DNA of 64,000 nucleotides. Origin: JBKPNJ01 sp963695705 (GTDB lineage Bacteria > Actinomycetota > Actinomycetes > Propionibacteriales > Nocardioidaceae). Numbering within the stretch: position 1 is the first letter of the stretch; every line of letters starts with the position of its first letter. The stretch covers positions 62,001-126,000 of the forward strand of contig CAVOHB010000001.1 of the NCBI GenBank assembly GCA_963695705.1. Direction: 5' to 3'. The translations under genes were made by a program, and so were the position numbers. Shown piece after piece: positions 42,216 to 50,641 of this stretch. Below the pieces are notes generated by a model that saw only the letters and a list, made by a program, of their open reading frames with translations, ran no database searches and was not told where the DNA came from.

Positions 42216-43898
42216 TTAGCGCGGGCGGACGACTCGGCCTTCGTCCCACACCGGCTCGGTCGACTCGTAGACCGAGCCGTCGGCGCCGAAAACCAGGTAG
42301 CGGTCGAACCCCCGGGCAAACCAGCGGTCGTGCGTGACCGCCAGCACCGTTCCCTCGAACGTGTCGAGTCCGTCCTCCAGCGCCTCCGCCGACTCGACAT
42401 CGAGGTTGTCCGTCGGCTCGTCGAGAAGCAGTAGCCGCGCACCGGAAAGCTCGAGCAGCAGGATCTGGAACCTTGCCTGCTGCCCGCCGGACAGCGAGTC
42501 GAACCGCTGCTCGGCGGCGTAGGCGAGCTCGTATCGGTCGAGCGTCCGGGACGCTTCCTCACGAGGCATCCCGCTGCGGTGTTCGTCCCCACGATGCAGG
42601 ATCTCGAGCAGTGTCCGACCGCTCAGCTCGGGGTGCGAGTGGGTCTGCACGAACCAGCCCGGGCGTACTCTCGCCCCCAGGCGGGCCCGGCCGGTGTGCC
42701 GCACCGGCTCCACAGGACTGTCGTCGACCGGCCGGTGCTCGACATCGGGATCGCTGCCGCCGGCGGCCAGCAGCCGCAGGAAGTGTGACTTGCCCGACCC
42801 GTTGGATCCGAGTACCGCGACCCGTTCCCCGAACCACACCTCCAGGTCGAAGGGCTTCATCAACCCGGTGAGCTCGAGTTGCTCACAGATCACCGCGCGC
42901 TTGCCGGTGCGCCCCCCTCGTAGCCGCATCTTGACGTTCTGCTCACGAGGCTGGTTCTCGGGTGGTCCGGCATCCTCGAATCGCCGCAGCCTGGTCTGCG
43001 CCGCCTGGTACCGGCTGGCCATGCCGTCGTTGTAGGCCGCCTTCTGCTTGTACATCAGTACCAGTGCTTTGAGCTTGGCGTGCTCTTCGTCCCAGCGGCG
43101 GCGCATCTCTTCCAGCCGCGCGAACCTGTCGCGACGGGCCTGGTGATAGGTCGCGAACCCGCCGGGATGCACCCAGGCGGTATTGCCGGCGGCCCCGAGC
43201 TCGATCGTCACGACTCGGGTGGCTGTGTTCGCCAGCAGAGCCCGGTCGTGCGAGACGAACAGGACGGTCTTGGGTGATTCGCCCATCCGCTCCTCGAGCC
43301 ACCGTTTTCCCGGCACGTCGAGGAAGTTGTCGGGCTCGTCCAGCAACAGCACCTCGTCCGGTCCACGCAAGAGCGCCTCCAGCACGATCCGCTTCTGCTC
43401 ACCACCGGACAGTGTGGAGATCTGGCGCCATTTCGCCTTGTCGTACGACACACCCAGCGCGGTTGTGCAGCAGACGTCCCAGAGGACCTCGATCGTGTAG
43501 CCACCGGCGTCAGCCCACTCCGAGAGTGCGGCGGCGTATCGCATTTGCGTCTTCTCGTCGTCGCGCTCCATCATCTCCAGCTCGGCGGAGTCGACCATCT
43601 CGGCGGCTGACCGCACTCTCGGTGGGGCGACGGACAGCAGCAGCTCCCGAACGGTCCAATCCTCGTGCCCCTGATTCACCATCTGACGCATGATCCCCAG
43701 CCCGCCACTGCGGGTGATGGCGCCACCGTGCGACTGGAGGTCCCCGGTAATGATTCTCAGCAGCGAAGTCTTGCCGGCCCCGTTCGCGCCGACGAGCGCA
43801 ACCTTGGCACCCTCCCCGACCCGGAAGGAGATGTCGTCGAGCAGCACACGACCATCGGGAAGCTCGAACCGGATACCGGAAACCTCTACGTGACCCAC
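42216..43898 (-). CDS. ABC-F family ATPase
   Basis: A 560-residue soluble protein with two ABC domains joined by an Arg/Lys-rich helical linker (about 240-310). Domain 1 has Walker A GANGAGKT near residue 38 and signature LSGGEQKR. Its Walker B block reads LLLDEPDNFLD where LDEPTNHLD is usual. Domain 2 has GSNGSGKS near 374, LSGGQQAR and LLLLDEPTDNLD. ABC-F proteins act on the ribosome, either housekeeping (EttA-like) or giving antibiotic resistance. No membrane segments are present. Resistance versus housekeeping cannot be decided. Divergent from an XRE regulator. Confidence 0.9.
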   Translation of the reverse strand: MGHVEVSGIRFELPDGRVLLDDISFRVGEGAKVALVGANGAGKTSLLRIITGDLQSHGGAITRSGGLGIMRQMVNQGHEDWTVRELLLSVAPPRVRSAAEMVDSAELEMMERDDEKTQMRYAAALSEWADAGGYTIEVLWDVCCTTALGVSYDKAKWRQISTLSGGEQKRIVLEALLRGPDEVLLLDEPDNFLDVPGKRWLEERMGESPKTVLFVSHDRALLANTATRVVTIELGAAGNTAWVHPGGFATYHQARRDRFARLEEMRRRWDEEHAKLKALVLMYKQKAAYNDGMASRYQAAQTRLRRFEDAGPPENQPREQNVKMRLRGGRTGKRAVICEQLELTGLMKPFDLEVWFGERVAVLGSNGSGKSHFLRLLAAGGSDPDVEHRPVDDSPVEPVRHTGRARLGARVRPGWFVQTHSHPELSGRTLLEILHRGDEHRSGMPREEASRTLDRYELAYAAEQRFDSLSGGQQARFQILLLELSGARLLLLDEPTDNLDVESAEALEDGLDTFEGTVLAVTHDRWFARGFDRYLVFGADGSVYESTEPVWDEGRVVRPR

Positions 43899-44209
43899 AG
43901 CGCACCAGTGTGACGGGTCATGTCTGGTCCGGCGAGTCCTTTTGCCTCCGACTGCTGTCCGTGCGGCGGGATCAGCGGGGCGCTAGTCGCGGGTCAGCTG
44001 CGACCAAATCCTGCCTCTGCCGCCAGTTGCTCCGATCTTCCTTTGACCTGCCCGAGATATCGGGCAGGTCAAAGGAAAGTGGTAGGCCGCCCGTTGCGAC
44101 GCATTGGAAGGGCGCGGCGGGCGCCATCCACAAGGCGGTTGCTCCCCAACACATCCACAGGCGGCGGCGGCCGGTCGGCGGCCGGACACGCGCTTCGCAT
44201 ACTGCCCGT
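43899..44209. other. Gene-free divergent region between the ABC-F and XRE genes
   Basis: A 311-nt spacer between two divergent starts. It holds the third and longest palindrome copy (44038-44077). Two DnaA-box-like words (CATCCACAA and CATCCACAG) lie near 44128 and 44152 but are not arranged as an origin. A CATACT box just before the XRE ATG suggests a leaderless transcript. I see no gene. Confidence 0.6.
44038..44077. repeat. Palindromic repeat, copy 3 (extended arms)
   Basis: Perfect 17-bp arms (TTCCTTTGACCTGCCCG with its inverse) around a 6-nt AGATAT. The inner 26 bp (44045-44070) match copies 1 and 2 in both arms and, read in reverse, differ from them only in one loop base. It lies between divergent starts, so it is not a simple terminator. 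Confidence 0.85.
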
Positions 44210-44770
44210 ATGGATCTGGCCCTTTGGTTCGGGCACGTGCTGCGTTTCGCGAGACGTGACATCGACATGAGTCAACGCGAGCTCGCGCGCTGGTCAGGCG
44301 TTCCCAAGTCCACCATCGCCGATATCGAGGCCGAGCATTCCAACGTGTCTCTTCTCACCGCTTTCAGATTGCTCTCCACGATGGGCTACCGGCTCGTCGT
44401 CCACGACCCGCTGGGCAAGCCGGTGGAGGAGTTCTACCAGGAATGGCGCCGCAACTGCGTCGGCCGACGTCTGCCCGCGCACCTCGACATGATGCCCAAA
44501 CCGGATGACGTGGTGGCCTTCGAGGCGAAGATCCGACAGATGATGCGCCAGCCGCCTCCAACCAGGTGGACGTTCCACCTCAACCGGGATCGCCGGGATC
44601 TGCATCGTGTTCTCGGATATCACGGAGAGCTCGGCGGTTTTCCCAGGCCCCCGTCAGTGCCGCTGATGTTTCCCTTGTGGAGCCTGGTCAAGCAGAGTCG
44701 GTGGCTGTCCGCAGTAGCGGATCCGTTCATTTGCGGCCATCCGACCTGGGGCCCGGAAATGGATCCATAG
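44210..44770 (+). CDS. XRE-family helix-turn-helix regulator
   Basis: A 186-residue protein. The Cro/C1-type HTH is at about residues 8-65: RFARRDIDMSQRELARWSGVPKSTIADIEAEHSN, then LLTAFRLLSTMGYRLVV. The remaining 120 residues have no domain I recognise, apart from a basic Arg-rich segment (NRDRRDLHR). ATG at 44210 sits 7 nt after a CATACT box, so it is probably leaderless. Target genes are unknown; the divergent ABC-F gene and the palindrome between them are the obvious candidates. Confidence 0.82.
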   Translation: MDLALWFGHVLRFARRDIDMSQRELARWSGVPKSTIADIEAEHSNVSLLTAFRLLSTMGYRLVVHDPLGKPVEEFYQEWRRNCVGRRLPAHLDMMPKPDDVVAFEAKIRQMMRQPPPTRWTFHLNRDRRDLHRVLGYHGELGGFPRPPSVPLMFPLWSLVKQSRWLSAVADPFICGHPTWGPEMDP

Positions 44771-44813
44771 ACGTCCGGGCAGAAATCGCGGGCAATTCTG
44801 CGTTCCCTGCGCG

Positions 44814-45419
44814 CTACGCGCCCTGTGTGATCTGCAGGACTCGGAAACCCTTGGCCGATCCGACGCGAGCACACGCATACCCCTGCTGCACCAGCCATCG
44901 CTGAAGCGAGTCAGCACCGAGGTTCTTCCCCACCACGAGGACGGCCCGGCCTGATAACGACATCCGGGGCAGCCACCTCAGCAGAAGCGTGTGCAAGGCG
45001 GGCTTGCCGATCCGGATGGGAGGGTTGGACCAGATCTCGTCGAATCTCACCTCGGTCGGAACCGCATCCGGGACGGCAGCGGTGAACCGGTCTGCCACGC
45101 CGATCCCGGCCGCGTTCTCCGCCGCCAGCTGCAGCGCTCGCTCGTTGACGTCCACGGCCCACACCTGCGCCGAGGGCGCCGCCGACGCGAGCGCGCATCC
45201 GATCACGCCATATCCGGTGCCGAGGTCAAGCAGGTGGCGGGCCTCGGCACTCGGCCCAGATGTCTCCCGAAACAGGACCGACGTCCCGACATCGACCCGG
45301 CCATGAGCGAACACGCCGCTGGCCGAGACCAGGGACAGGTTGCTTCCCCAGACGGAGACGTCAACCGTCGTGCGGGTGAACGATGACTGCGGCGATGCCG
45401 AGAAGTAGTGGTCGTTCAT
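44814..45419 (-). CDS. RsmC/RlmG-like class I methyltransferase
   Basis: A 201-residue SAM-dependent methyltransferase, a single domain like the C-terminal catalytic half of RsmC (16S G1207) or RlmG (23S G1835). The SAM loop is LLDLGTGYGVIGCAL near residues 64-78. WAVDVNERALQLA is motif II, and the guanine-N2 type SNPPIRIGK is motif IV. The final segment RVGSAKGFRVLQI is typical. It lies downstream of truA-linked genes and overlaps the truA stop by ATGA, so it is co-translated with a tRNA modification gene. Confidence 0.9.
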   Translation of the reverse strand: MNDHYFSASPQSSFTRTTVDVSVWGSNLSLVSASGVFAHGRVDVGTSVLFRETSGPSAEARHLLDLGTGYGVIGCALASAAPSAQVWAVDVNERALQLAAENAAGIGVADRFTAAVPDAVPTEVRFDEIWSNPPIRIGKPALHTLLLRWLPRMSLSGRAVLVVGKNLGADSLQRWLVQQGYACARVGSAKGFRVLQITQGA

Positions 45420-46240
45420 GACAGAGTCCGTACTCGTCTCGCTCTTCCATCCTGGGCTGCAAGCTCGTTGTCAGACGGATAGGTGACTTCTTCCAGCGTG
45501 AGGGCGTGCGGCCGCGATACCCACACCTCCGGTTGTCTGGTGCGGCCGGCCAGAATGTGTGCCGGCCAGCCGACGGGCCGTTTCCCTTCGCCGACAGCGA
45601 TCAAGGATCCGACCAGGGACCTCACCATGTTGTGACAGAAGGCATCCGCCACGACGCGCGCGACGACCAGGCGATCCCGTGTCCACTCAAGCTCCAGCAG
45701 TGTTCGGACGGTCGTGGAACCTTCGCGCCGCCGGCAGAACGCCGCGAAGTCGTGCTCGCCGAGCAGCAGCGCGGCCGCCGTGTTCATGGCCTCGACGTCG
45801 AGACGCCGTGGCCAGGCAAGCACCTCACGGCGACGCAGGGGGTCGATCAATGCTCGGTCGTCACAGATCCGGTACGCGTACCGCCTGGACAGCGCCGAGA
45901 ACCGGGCATCGAATCCCGGCGGCGCAACCGCAATCGCCCGGACGCGCACATCGACGGGCAAGACGCCCGCCATTCGGCGGAGCAGCGATTCAATAGCCGG
46001 TCCGGCCAGGTCCGCCACGTCCTGCTCGGGAACCCCCGCCGGCACGTCGACGTGACAGACCTGGCCCCGGGCGTGGACGCCTGCGTCGGTGCGGCCGGCG
46101 ACCACCGTTGACACCGACTCGAGTCGCAGCACCTGACACAGCGCAGCCTCGACCGTCTGCTGCACGGTTCGCCGGCCCGGCTGCAGAGCCCAGCCGGAGA
46201 ACTCGGTTCCGTCGTAGGCGATGTCCAGCCGTAGTCGCAC
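45416..46240 (-). CDS. truA: tRNA pseudouridine(38-40) synthase
   Basis: A 274-residue enzyme that isomerises uridines 38-40 in the anticodon stem. The catalytic Asp is in GRTDAGVHARGQ at residue 52. The opening LRLDIAYDGTEFSGWALQPG and the C-terminal FCHNMVRSLVGSLIAVGEGKR are diagnostic. GTG at 46240 is chosen; the longer frame upstream is the rplQ repeat region read in another frame. It follows rplQ by 25 nt, as in many bacteria. Confidence 0.95.
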   Translation of the reverse strand: MRLRLDIAYDGTEFSGWALQPGRRTVQQTVEAALCQVLRLESVSTVVAGRTDAGVHARGQVCHVDVPAGVPEQDVADLAGPAIESLLRRMAGVLPVDVRVRAIAVAPPGFDARFSALSRRYAYRICDDRALIDPLRRREVLAWPRRLDVEAMNTAAALLLGEHDFAAFCRRREGSTTVRTLLELEWTRDRLVVARVVADAFCHNMVRSLVGSLIAVGEGKRPVGWPAHILAGRTRQPEVWVSRPHALTLEEVTYPSDNELAAQDGRARRVRTLS

Positions 46241-46265
46241 CCTGCGCTCCAGCCGTGCCGGCGTC

Positions 46266-47138
46266 TCAGCTCGCCGGAGGGTTCTCGTCCTCGTCGACCG
46301 CATCCTCAGCGACTGCGTCACTGGCGACCGCATCCTCAGCGACCGCATCCTCGGCGACTGCATCCTCAGCGACCGCGCCCTCAGCGACCGCATCCTCCGC
46401 GCCCTCAGCGACCGCATCCCCGGCGTCCCCGGTTGCAGCAACCTCCGGTGAGGCGTCCGCCACTGCGTCGTCCGGGGTCTCGGCGGGAGCGTCAGTCGCC
46501 TCGGCCGGAGCGTCCGCCACTGCGTCGTCCGCGGCCTCGGCAGGAGCGCCAGTCGCCTCGGCAGGAGCATCCGCCGCCTCGGCCGGAGCGTCATCACTGA
46601 CAGTCGCATCCGTGGGCTCGGCCACGGCATCCGCAGCCACCGGCCCCTCGTCGCCACCCGTACCCTCTGCAGCCGGAACAGCGGCAGCCGGCGCAGTCGC
46701 CGCCGCGGGAGCCGTCGCCGGGCTGGTAGCGGGCGCCGCGCTAGCCCGGGATGGCGCCCGGCTGGCCGCCGGAGCGGGGGCAAGAGCACCGACGAGCTCG
46801 ATGACCGCCATCGGCGCGTTGTCACCCTTGCGTGGGCCCAGTTTGGTGATGCGGGTATAGCCACCCGGCCGGTCGGCGAAGCGCGGCCCGATCTCCTCGA
46901 ACAGGATATGCACGACACTCTTGTCGCGGATCACCGCGAGAACCTGTCGGCGGGCGTGCAGGTCCCCCCGCTTGGCCTTGCTGATCAGCCGCTCGGCCAT
47001 CGGACGCAGGCGCCGCGCCTTCGCCTCGGTCGTGGTGATGCGGCCGTGCTCGAACAGGCTCTGCGCCAGGTTGGCCAGAATCAACCGCTGGTGCGCCGGG
47101 CTACCACCGAGACGGGGCCCCTTGGTGGGGGTGGGCAT
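46266..47138 (-). CDS. rplQ: 50S ribosomal protein L17 with long acidic C-terminal tail
   Basis: A 290-residue L17. The conserved globular protein spans about residues 1-118: PTPTKGPRLGGSPAHQRLIL through GGYTRITKLGPRKGDNAPMAVIELV. The last 170 residues are Ala/Glu/Asp/Pro-rich and repetitive, with EDAVA-type units, and have no fold I recognise. Typical bacterial L17 is about 120-200 residues. The tail DNA contains 15-bp and 57-bp tandem units, a sign of slippage. It should be solvent-exposed near the bottom of the 50S subunit. It follows rpoA. Confidence 0.95.
   Translation of the reverse strand: MPTPTKGPRLGGSPAHQRLILANLAQSLFEHGRITTTEAKARRLRPMAERLISKAKRGDLHARRQVLAVIRDKSVVHILFEEIGPRFADRPGGYTRITKLGPRKGDNAPMAVIELVGALAPAPAASRAPSRASAAPATSPATAPAAATAPAAAVPAAEGTGGDEGPVAADAVAEPTDATVSDDAPAEAADAPAEATGAPAEAADDAVADAPAEATDAPAETPDDAVADASPEVAATGDAGDAVAEGAEDAVAEGAVAEDAVAEDAVAEDAVASDAVAEDAVDEDENPPAS
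46296..46424. repeat. 15-bp tandem repeat tract in rplQ
   Basis: The plus-strand unit GACCGCATCCTCAGC recurs with small changes from 46296 through about 46424, with one shortened 9-nt unit at 46401-46409. It encodes the acidic Ala/Glu/Asp repeat at the L17 C-terminus. Period is exactly five codons, so length changes would stay in frame. Confidence 0.85.
46453..46566. repeat. 57-bp direct repeat in rplQ
   Basis: Two copies at 46453-46509 and 46510-46566 start GCGTCCGCCACTGCGTCGTC and differ at a few bases. A third partial copy follows from 46567. Period is 19 codons. Confidence 0.8.
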
Positions 47139-47230
47139 GAGGTTCTCCCTGGTTGCGGTGCGACGGACGTCGCGTCAGGTGATCGGCCCGGACACGCCCG
47201 TGGGTTCGGGTCGGTCCGAGCCGGTCCGGA

Positions 47231-48247
47231 TCAGTACTGCTCGGTCTCGGTGAAGCCTTCGTCGTCGTCGTCCTCGTACGCGTCGAGCACCGTGCGGGGA
47301 TCGAAGCCGGGAGCGCTGTCCTTGAGGTTGAGCCCCATCTCGACGAGCTTGAGCTTCACCTCGTCGATCGACTTCGACCCGAAGTTGCGGATGTCGAGCA
47401 GGTCCTGCTCGCTGCGCGAGATCAGCTCACCAACCGTGTGGATGCCTTCGCGCTTGAGGCAGTTGTAGGACCGGACGGTCAGTTGCAGGTCCTCGATCGG
47501 CAGTGCGAGGTCGGCTGCCAGTTGCTCGTCCACCGGAGATGGGCCGATGTCGATGCCTTCCGCCTCGACATTGAGCTCGCGGGCCAGGCCGAACAGCTCG
47601 ACGAGTGTCTTACCGGCCGACGCGATCGCGTCGCGGGGGCGCATCGACTGCTTGGTCTCGACATCGATGACGAGCCGGTCGAAGTCGGTACGCTGCTCGA
47701 CGCGCGTGGCCTCCACCCGGTACGTCACCTTCAGCACGGGCGAGTAGATCGAGTCCACCGGCATCCGGCCGATCTCGGCGTCGCCGCTCTTGTTCTGCAC
47801 TGCGGAGACGTAGCCGCGGCCGCGTTCGACCACGAGTTCCATCTCGAGCTTGCCCTTGTCATTGAGCGTCGCCAGCTTGAGCTCGGGGTTGTGCACCTCG
47901 ACGCCGGCCGGTGGTGCGATATCGGCCGCCACGACCTCCCCGGGACCCTGCTTGCGCAGGTACATCGTCACCGGCTCGTCGTGCTCGGACGAGACGACCA
48001 GCTCCTTGAGGTTCAAGATGACCTCGGTGACGTCCTCCTTGACACCGGGGATAGTCGAGAACTCGTGCAGCACGCCGTCGACCTTGATGCTGGTGACAGA
48101 CGCGCCCGGGATCGACGACAGGAGAGTACGGCGCAGCGAGTTGCCGAGCGTGTATCCGAAACCGGGCTCGAGCGGCTCGATCGAGAACCGCGAACGATAG
48201 TCGTTGACGACCTCTTCGGACAGGGATGGGCGTTGGGCGATTAACAC
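47231..48247 (-). CDS. rpoA: DNA-directed RNA polymerase subunit alpha
   Basis: A 338-residue alpha subunit. The N-terminal assembly domain has FSIEPLEPGFGYTLGNSLRRTLLSSIPGASVTSIKVDG. The C-terminal domain (about 250-320) has VRSYNCLKREGIHTVGELI and the SEQDLLDIRNFGSKSIDEVK helix-hairpin block that binds UP elements and activators. The acidic end DAYEDDDDEGFTETEQY is actinobacterial in style. GTG at 48247 is used. It sits between rpsD and rplQ as expected. Confidence 0.97.
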   Translation of the reverse strand: MLIAQRPSLSEEVVNDYRSRFSIEPLEPGFGYTLGNSLRRTLLSSIPGASVTSIKVDGVLHEFSTIPGVKEDVTEVILNLKELVVSSEHDEPVTMYLRKQGPGEVVAADIAPPAGVEVHNPELKLATLNDKGKLEMELVVERGRGYVSAVQNKSGDAEIGRMPVDSIYSPVLKVTYRVEATRVEQRTDFDRLVIDVETKQSMRPRDAIASAGKTLVELFGLARELNVEAEGIDIGPSPVDEQLAADLALPIEDLQLTVRSYNCLKREGIHTVGELISRSEQDLLDIRNFGSKSIDEVKLKLVEMGLNLKDSAPGFDPRTVLDAYEDDDDEGFTETEQY

Positions 48248-48361
48248 TGGGACTTCCTTTCCGCGCCGCCCGCTATATGACGGTCACGAATAACAGGGAA
48301 CTGACCAACCGGCGTCGATCGGCGGCGGACCCGGTTCCAGGGGGTCCGACTCCGGCAGACG

Positions 48362-48970
48362 TCACTTCTTCGAGTAATACTCCACGATGAGCTGCTCCTG
48401 GACCGGCACATCGATCTGTTGGCGTACCGGAAGCTGGTGCACCAGCACCCGCATCCGGTTGGGCAGCACTTCGAGCCAGGCCGGCACGATGCGCTCGCCG
48501 TGGGTCTCACGGGCGATGATGAACGGCGTCATCTCCACCGACTTGGTGCGAACGTCGATGACGTCGTGGGCGGACACCTGGAAGGACGGGATGTCGACCT
48601 TCTGGCCGTTGACCTGGAAGTGTCCGTGTGACACGAGCTGGCGGCTGTGGCGGCGGGTGCGGGCGAATCCTGCCCGGTAGACCACGTTGTCCAACCGCGC
48701 CTCGAGCAGCTGGAGCAGGTTGTCGCCCGTCTTGCCGGCTCGGCGGCTCGCCTCGTGGTAGTAGCGACGGAACTGCTTCTCCAGAACGCCGTAGGTGTAG
48801 CGGGCCTTCTGCTTCTCGCGAAGCTGGAGCAGGTACTCGCTCTCCTTGATGCGCCCACGGCCGTGTTGGCCCGGTGGGTAGGGGCGCCGTTCGTACGCCT
48901 GGTCGCCTCCGACGAGGTCGACCCCCAGTCGGCGCGACTTCTTCGTCATGGGGCCGGTGTATCGGGCCAC
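48362..48970 (-). CDS. rpsD: 30S ribosomal protein S4
   Basis: A 202-residue primary 16S-binding protein. It has the C-minus form: no zinc cysteines occur in the N-terminal domain MARYTGPMTKKSRRLGVDL. The S4 RNA-binding domain is visible as RLDNVVYRAGFARTRRHSRQLVSHGHFQVNGQKVDIPS (about residues 91-130). It follows rpsK by 34 nt. A zinc-free S4 often means a zinc-containing paralogue may exist elsewhere. Confidence 0.97.
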   Translation of the reverse strand: MARYTGPMTKKSRRLGVDLVGGDQAYERRPYPPGQHGRGRIKESEYLLQLREKQKARYTYGVLEKQFRRYYHEASRRAGKTGDNLLQLLEARLDNVVYRAGFARTRRHSRQLVSHGHFQVNGQKVDIPSFQVSAHDVIDVRTKSVEMTPFIIARETHGERIVPAWLEVLPNRMRVLVHQLPVRQQIDVPVQEQLIVEYYSKK

Positions 48971-49004
48971 TGTCAGAGCTCCTTGAAATCTACGCGGACG
49001 GGGA

Positions 49005-49412
49005 TCAGACGCGGCGGCGCTTGGGCGGCCGGCATCCGTTGTGCGGGGTGGGGGTGACGTCCTGGATCGTCCCGACCTCCAGGCCGACGGCTCCGAGAGA
49101 GCGGATCGCGGTCTCGCGACCGGACCCCGGGCCCTTGACGAAGACGTCGATCTTCTTCATGCCGTGCTCCATGGCCCGCCGGCCGGCGGCTTCCGCGGCC
49201 ATCTGCGCGGCGAACGGAGTGGACTTCCGGGAGCCCTTGAAGCCGACGGTTCCGGCTGAGGCCCAGGAGATGACCGCTCCCGCAGGGTCGGTCATCGTGA
49301 CGATCGTGTTGTTGAACGTGCTCTTGATGTGGGCCTGGCCCACAACGACGTTCTTCTTCTCTTTGCGCCGTACCTTCTTGGCGCCGGCGGCCTGTCGGCC
49401 CTTGGGAGGCAT
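49005..49412 (-). CDS. rpsK: 30S ribosomal protein S11
   Basis: A 135-residue platform protein of the small subunit. It shows VVGQAHIKSTFNNTIVTMTDPAGAVISWASAGTVGFKGSRKSTPFAAQMAAE and the C-terminal VTPTPHNGCRPPKRRRV. A Lys/Arg-rich start (KVRRKEKKN) is usual. Between rpsM and rpsD in the alpha operon. Confidence 0.97.
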   Translation of the reverse strand: MPPKGRQAAGAKKVRRKEKKNVVVGQAHIKSTFNNTIVTMTDPAGAVISWASAGTVGFKGSRKSTPFAAQMAAEAAGRRAMEHGMKKIDVFVKGPGSGRETAIRSLGAVGLEVGTIQDVTPTPHNGCRPPKRRRV

Positions 49413-49444
49413 CTGTCGTTACTCCTGAACGCGAGGGGACGTGG

Positions 49445-49825
49445 TCACTTCTTGCCGACCTTCTTGCGGCCAGCCACGGTGCGCTTGGGTCCCTTGCGCC
49501 CACGCGCGTTGGTGCGGGTGCGCTGGCCACGCACCGGCAGGCCGCTGCGGTGCCGGCGGCCCTGATAGCTGCCGATCTCCACCTTGCGGCGGATGTCGGC
49601 CGTCACCTCACGGCGGAGGTCACCTTCGACCTTGTAGTTGGCTTCGATGTAGTCGCGAAGCTTGACCAGCTCCTCGTCACCGAGCTGGTGTACCCGGAGG
49701 TCACCGGAGATATCGGTGGCCTTGAGTGTTTCGAGAGCGCGGGTACGACCGATCCCGAATATGTAGGTGAGCGCTACCTCGACGCGCTTGTCGCGCGGCA
49801 GGTCGACGCCAACGAGGCGTGCCAT
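49445..49825 (-). CDS. rpsM: 30S ribosomal protein S13
   Basis: A 126-residue head protein making bridges B1a/B1b and contacting P-site tRNA with its basic tail. MARLVGVDLPRDKRVEVALTYIFGIGRTRA opens the protein and GQRTRTNARGRKGPKRTVAGRKKVGKK closes it. ATG at 49825 is chosen; an in-frame upstream extension has no family similarity. The 207-nt gap to rpmJ holds a weak hairpin near 49920 but no gene. Confidence 0.97.
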   Translation of the reverse strand: MARLVGVDLPRDKRVEVALTYIFGIGRTRALETLKATDISGDLRVHQLGDEELVKLRDYIEANYKVEGDLRREVTADIRRKVEIGSYQGRRHRSGLPVRGQRTRTNARGRKGPKRTVAGRKKVGKK

Positions 49826-50032
49826 AGGGCAGATGTTCCTTCCGTGTCCGCGGAGGTGTCTGGCGTGTCGCATCCCCGCCCGCCCCGAGAAGCAGACGAT
49901 AGGTCCATTTCCCTGGCAGGGCCCCGGCCTCCGGACCGGGGGTTACACCTGCGACGAGTCGCAGATGAGCGGCCACGCTCTTGGGTGACGGTCAGCTGAC
50001 GCTCACTGTCGTCGTTCTGCTCCAACTGACCA

Positions 50033-50146
50033 TCAGCCTTGGCGCTGCTTGTGGCGTGGGTTCGAGCAGATCACCATGACCCGGCCGTTTCGCCGGATCA
50101 CCTTGCACTTGTCACAAATCGGCTTGACGCTCGGGTTGACCTTCAT
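50033..50146 (-). CDS. rpmJ: 50S ribosomal protein L36 (zinc-binding form)
   Basis: A 37-residue protein, MKVNPSVKPICDKCKVIRRN at its start and NPRHKQRQG at its end. Three Cys and one His (C-x2-C, C, H) make the zinc ribbon, so this is the C-plus type. GGAGAG precedes the ATG. It lies between infA and rpsM. Confidence 0.97.
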   Translation of the reverse strand: MKVNPSVKPICDKCKVIRRNGRVMVICSNPRHKQRQG

Positions 50147-50226
50147 CGAGCTCTCCATCGATACGCCCGGGAGGGCTGCAGGGTTGCTACTTGCTCAGCG
50201 GGTGTGCGGTTGTCGGATTTCATGGG

Positions 50227-50448
50227 CTACTTGTAGCGGTAGACGATGCGGCCACGAGTGAGGTCGTACGGCGAGAGCTCCACCACGACCCGGTCCTCTG
50301 GAAGGATCCGGATGTAGTGCTGGCGCATCTTGCCGCTGATGTGAGCGAGGACCTTGTGTCCGTTGGTCAGCTCGACTCTGAACATCGCGTTCGGGAGCGC
50401 TTCGACCACCGTGCCCTCGATCTCGATGACGCCTTCCTTCTTGGGCAT
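50227..50448 (-). CDS. infA: Translation initiation factor IF-1
   Basis: A 73-residue OB-fold factor that occupies the A site during initiation. Sequence MPKKEGVIEIEGTVVEALPN, then LTNGHKVLAHISGKMRQHYIRILPEDRVVVELSPYDLTRGRIVYRY, is close to universal. GCGGAGGAC lies before the ATG. A 193-nt gap upstream likely contains its promoter; I could not assign one. Confidence 0.98.
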   Translation of the reverse strand: MPKKEGVIEIEGTVVEALPNAMFRVELTNGHKVLAHISGKMRQHYIRILPEDRVVVELSPYDLTRGRIVYRYK

Positions 50449-50641
50449 GTCCTCCGCAATCTGTAGCCTGTGGTGCCTGACGTGGTGCGTGTGTGTTGCT
50501 GGGCCGGTTGACGTTCTGGGCGCACTATCCATCCCCGTACACCATCGCGGGGGCAGCCGTGGGGCAGCACAGACAGACCGCAAACCGGCCGACGCACCAG
50601 TCTACGCCAGTTGCCAGGCCCGATCCAATCGGCGATCGCGC

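Noticed and set aside
44120..44165. DnaA-box-like words CATCCACAA and CATCCACAG
   Set aside because: Only two imperfect boxes, with no dnaA, dnaN or AT-rich unwinding region near. Not an origin.
46240..46918. Long N-terminal extension of TruA (frame back to 46918)
   Set aside because: This is the rplQ repeat region read in another frame; it is Arg-rich and repetitive with no TruA similarity.
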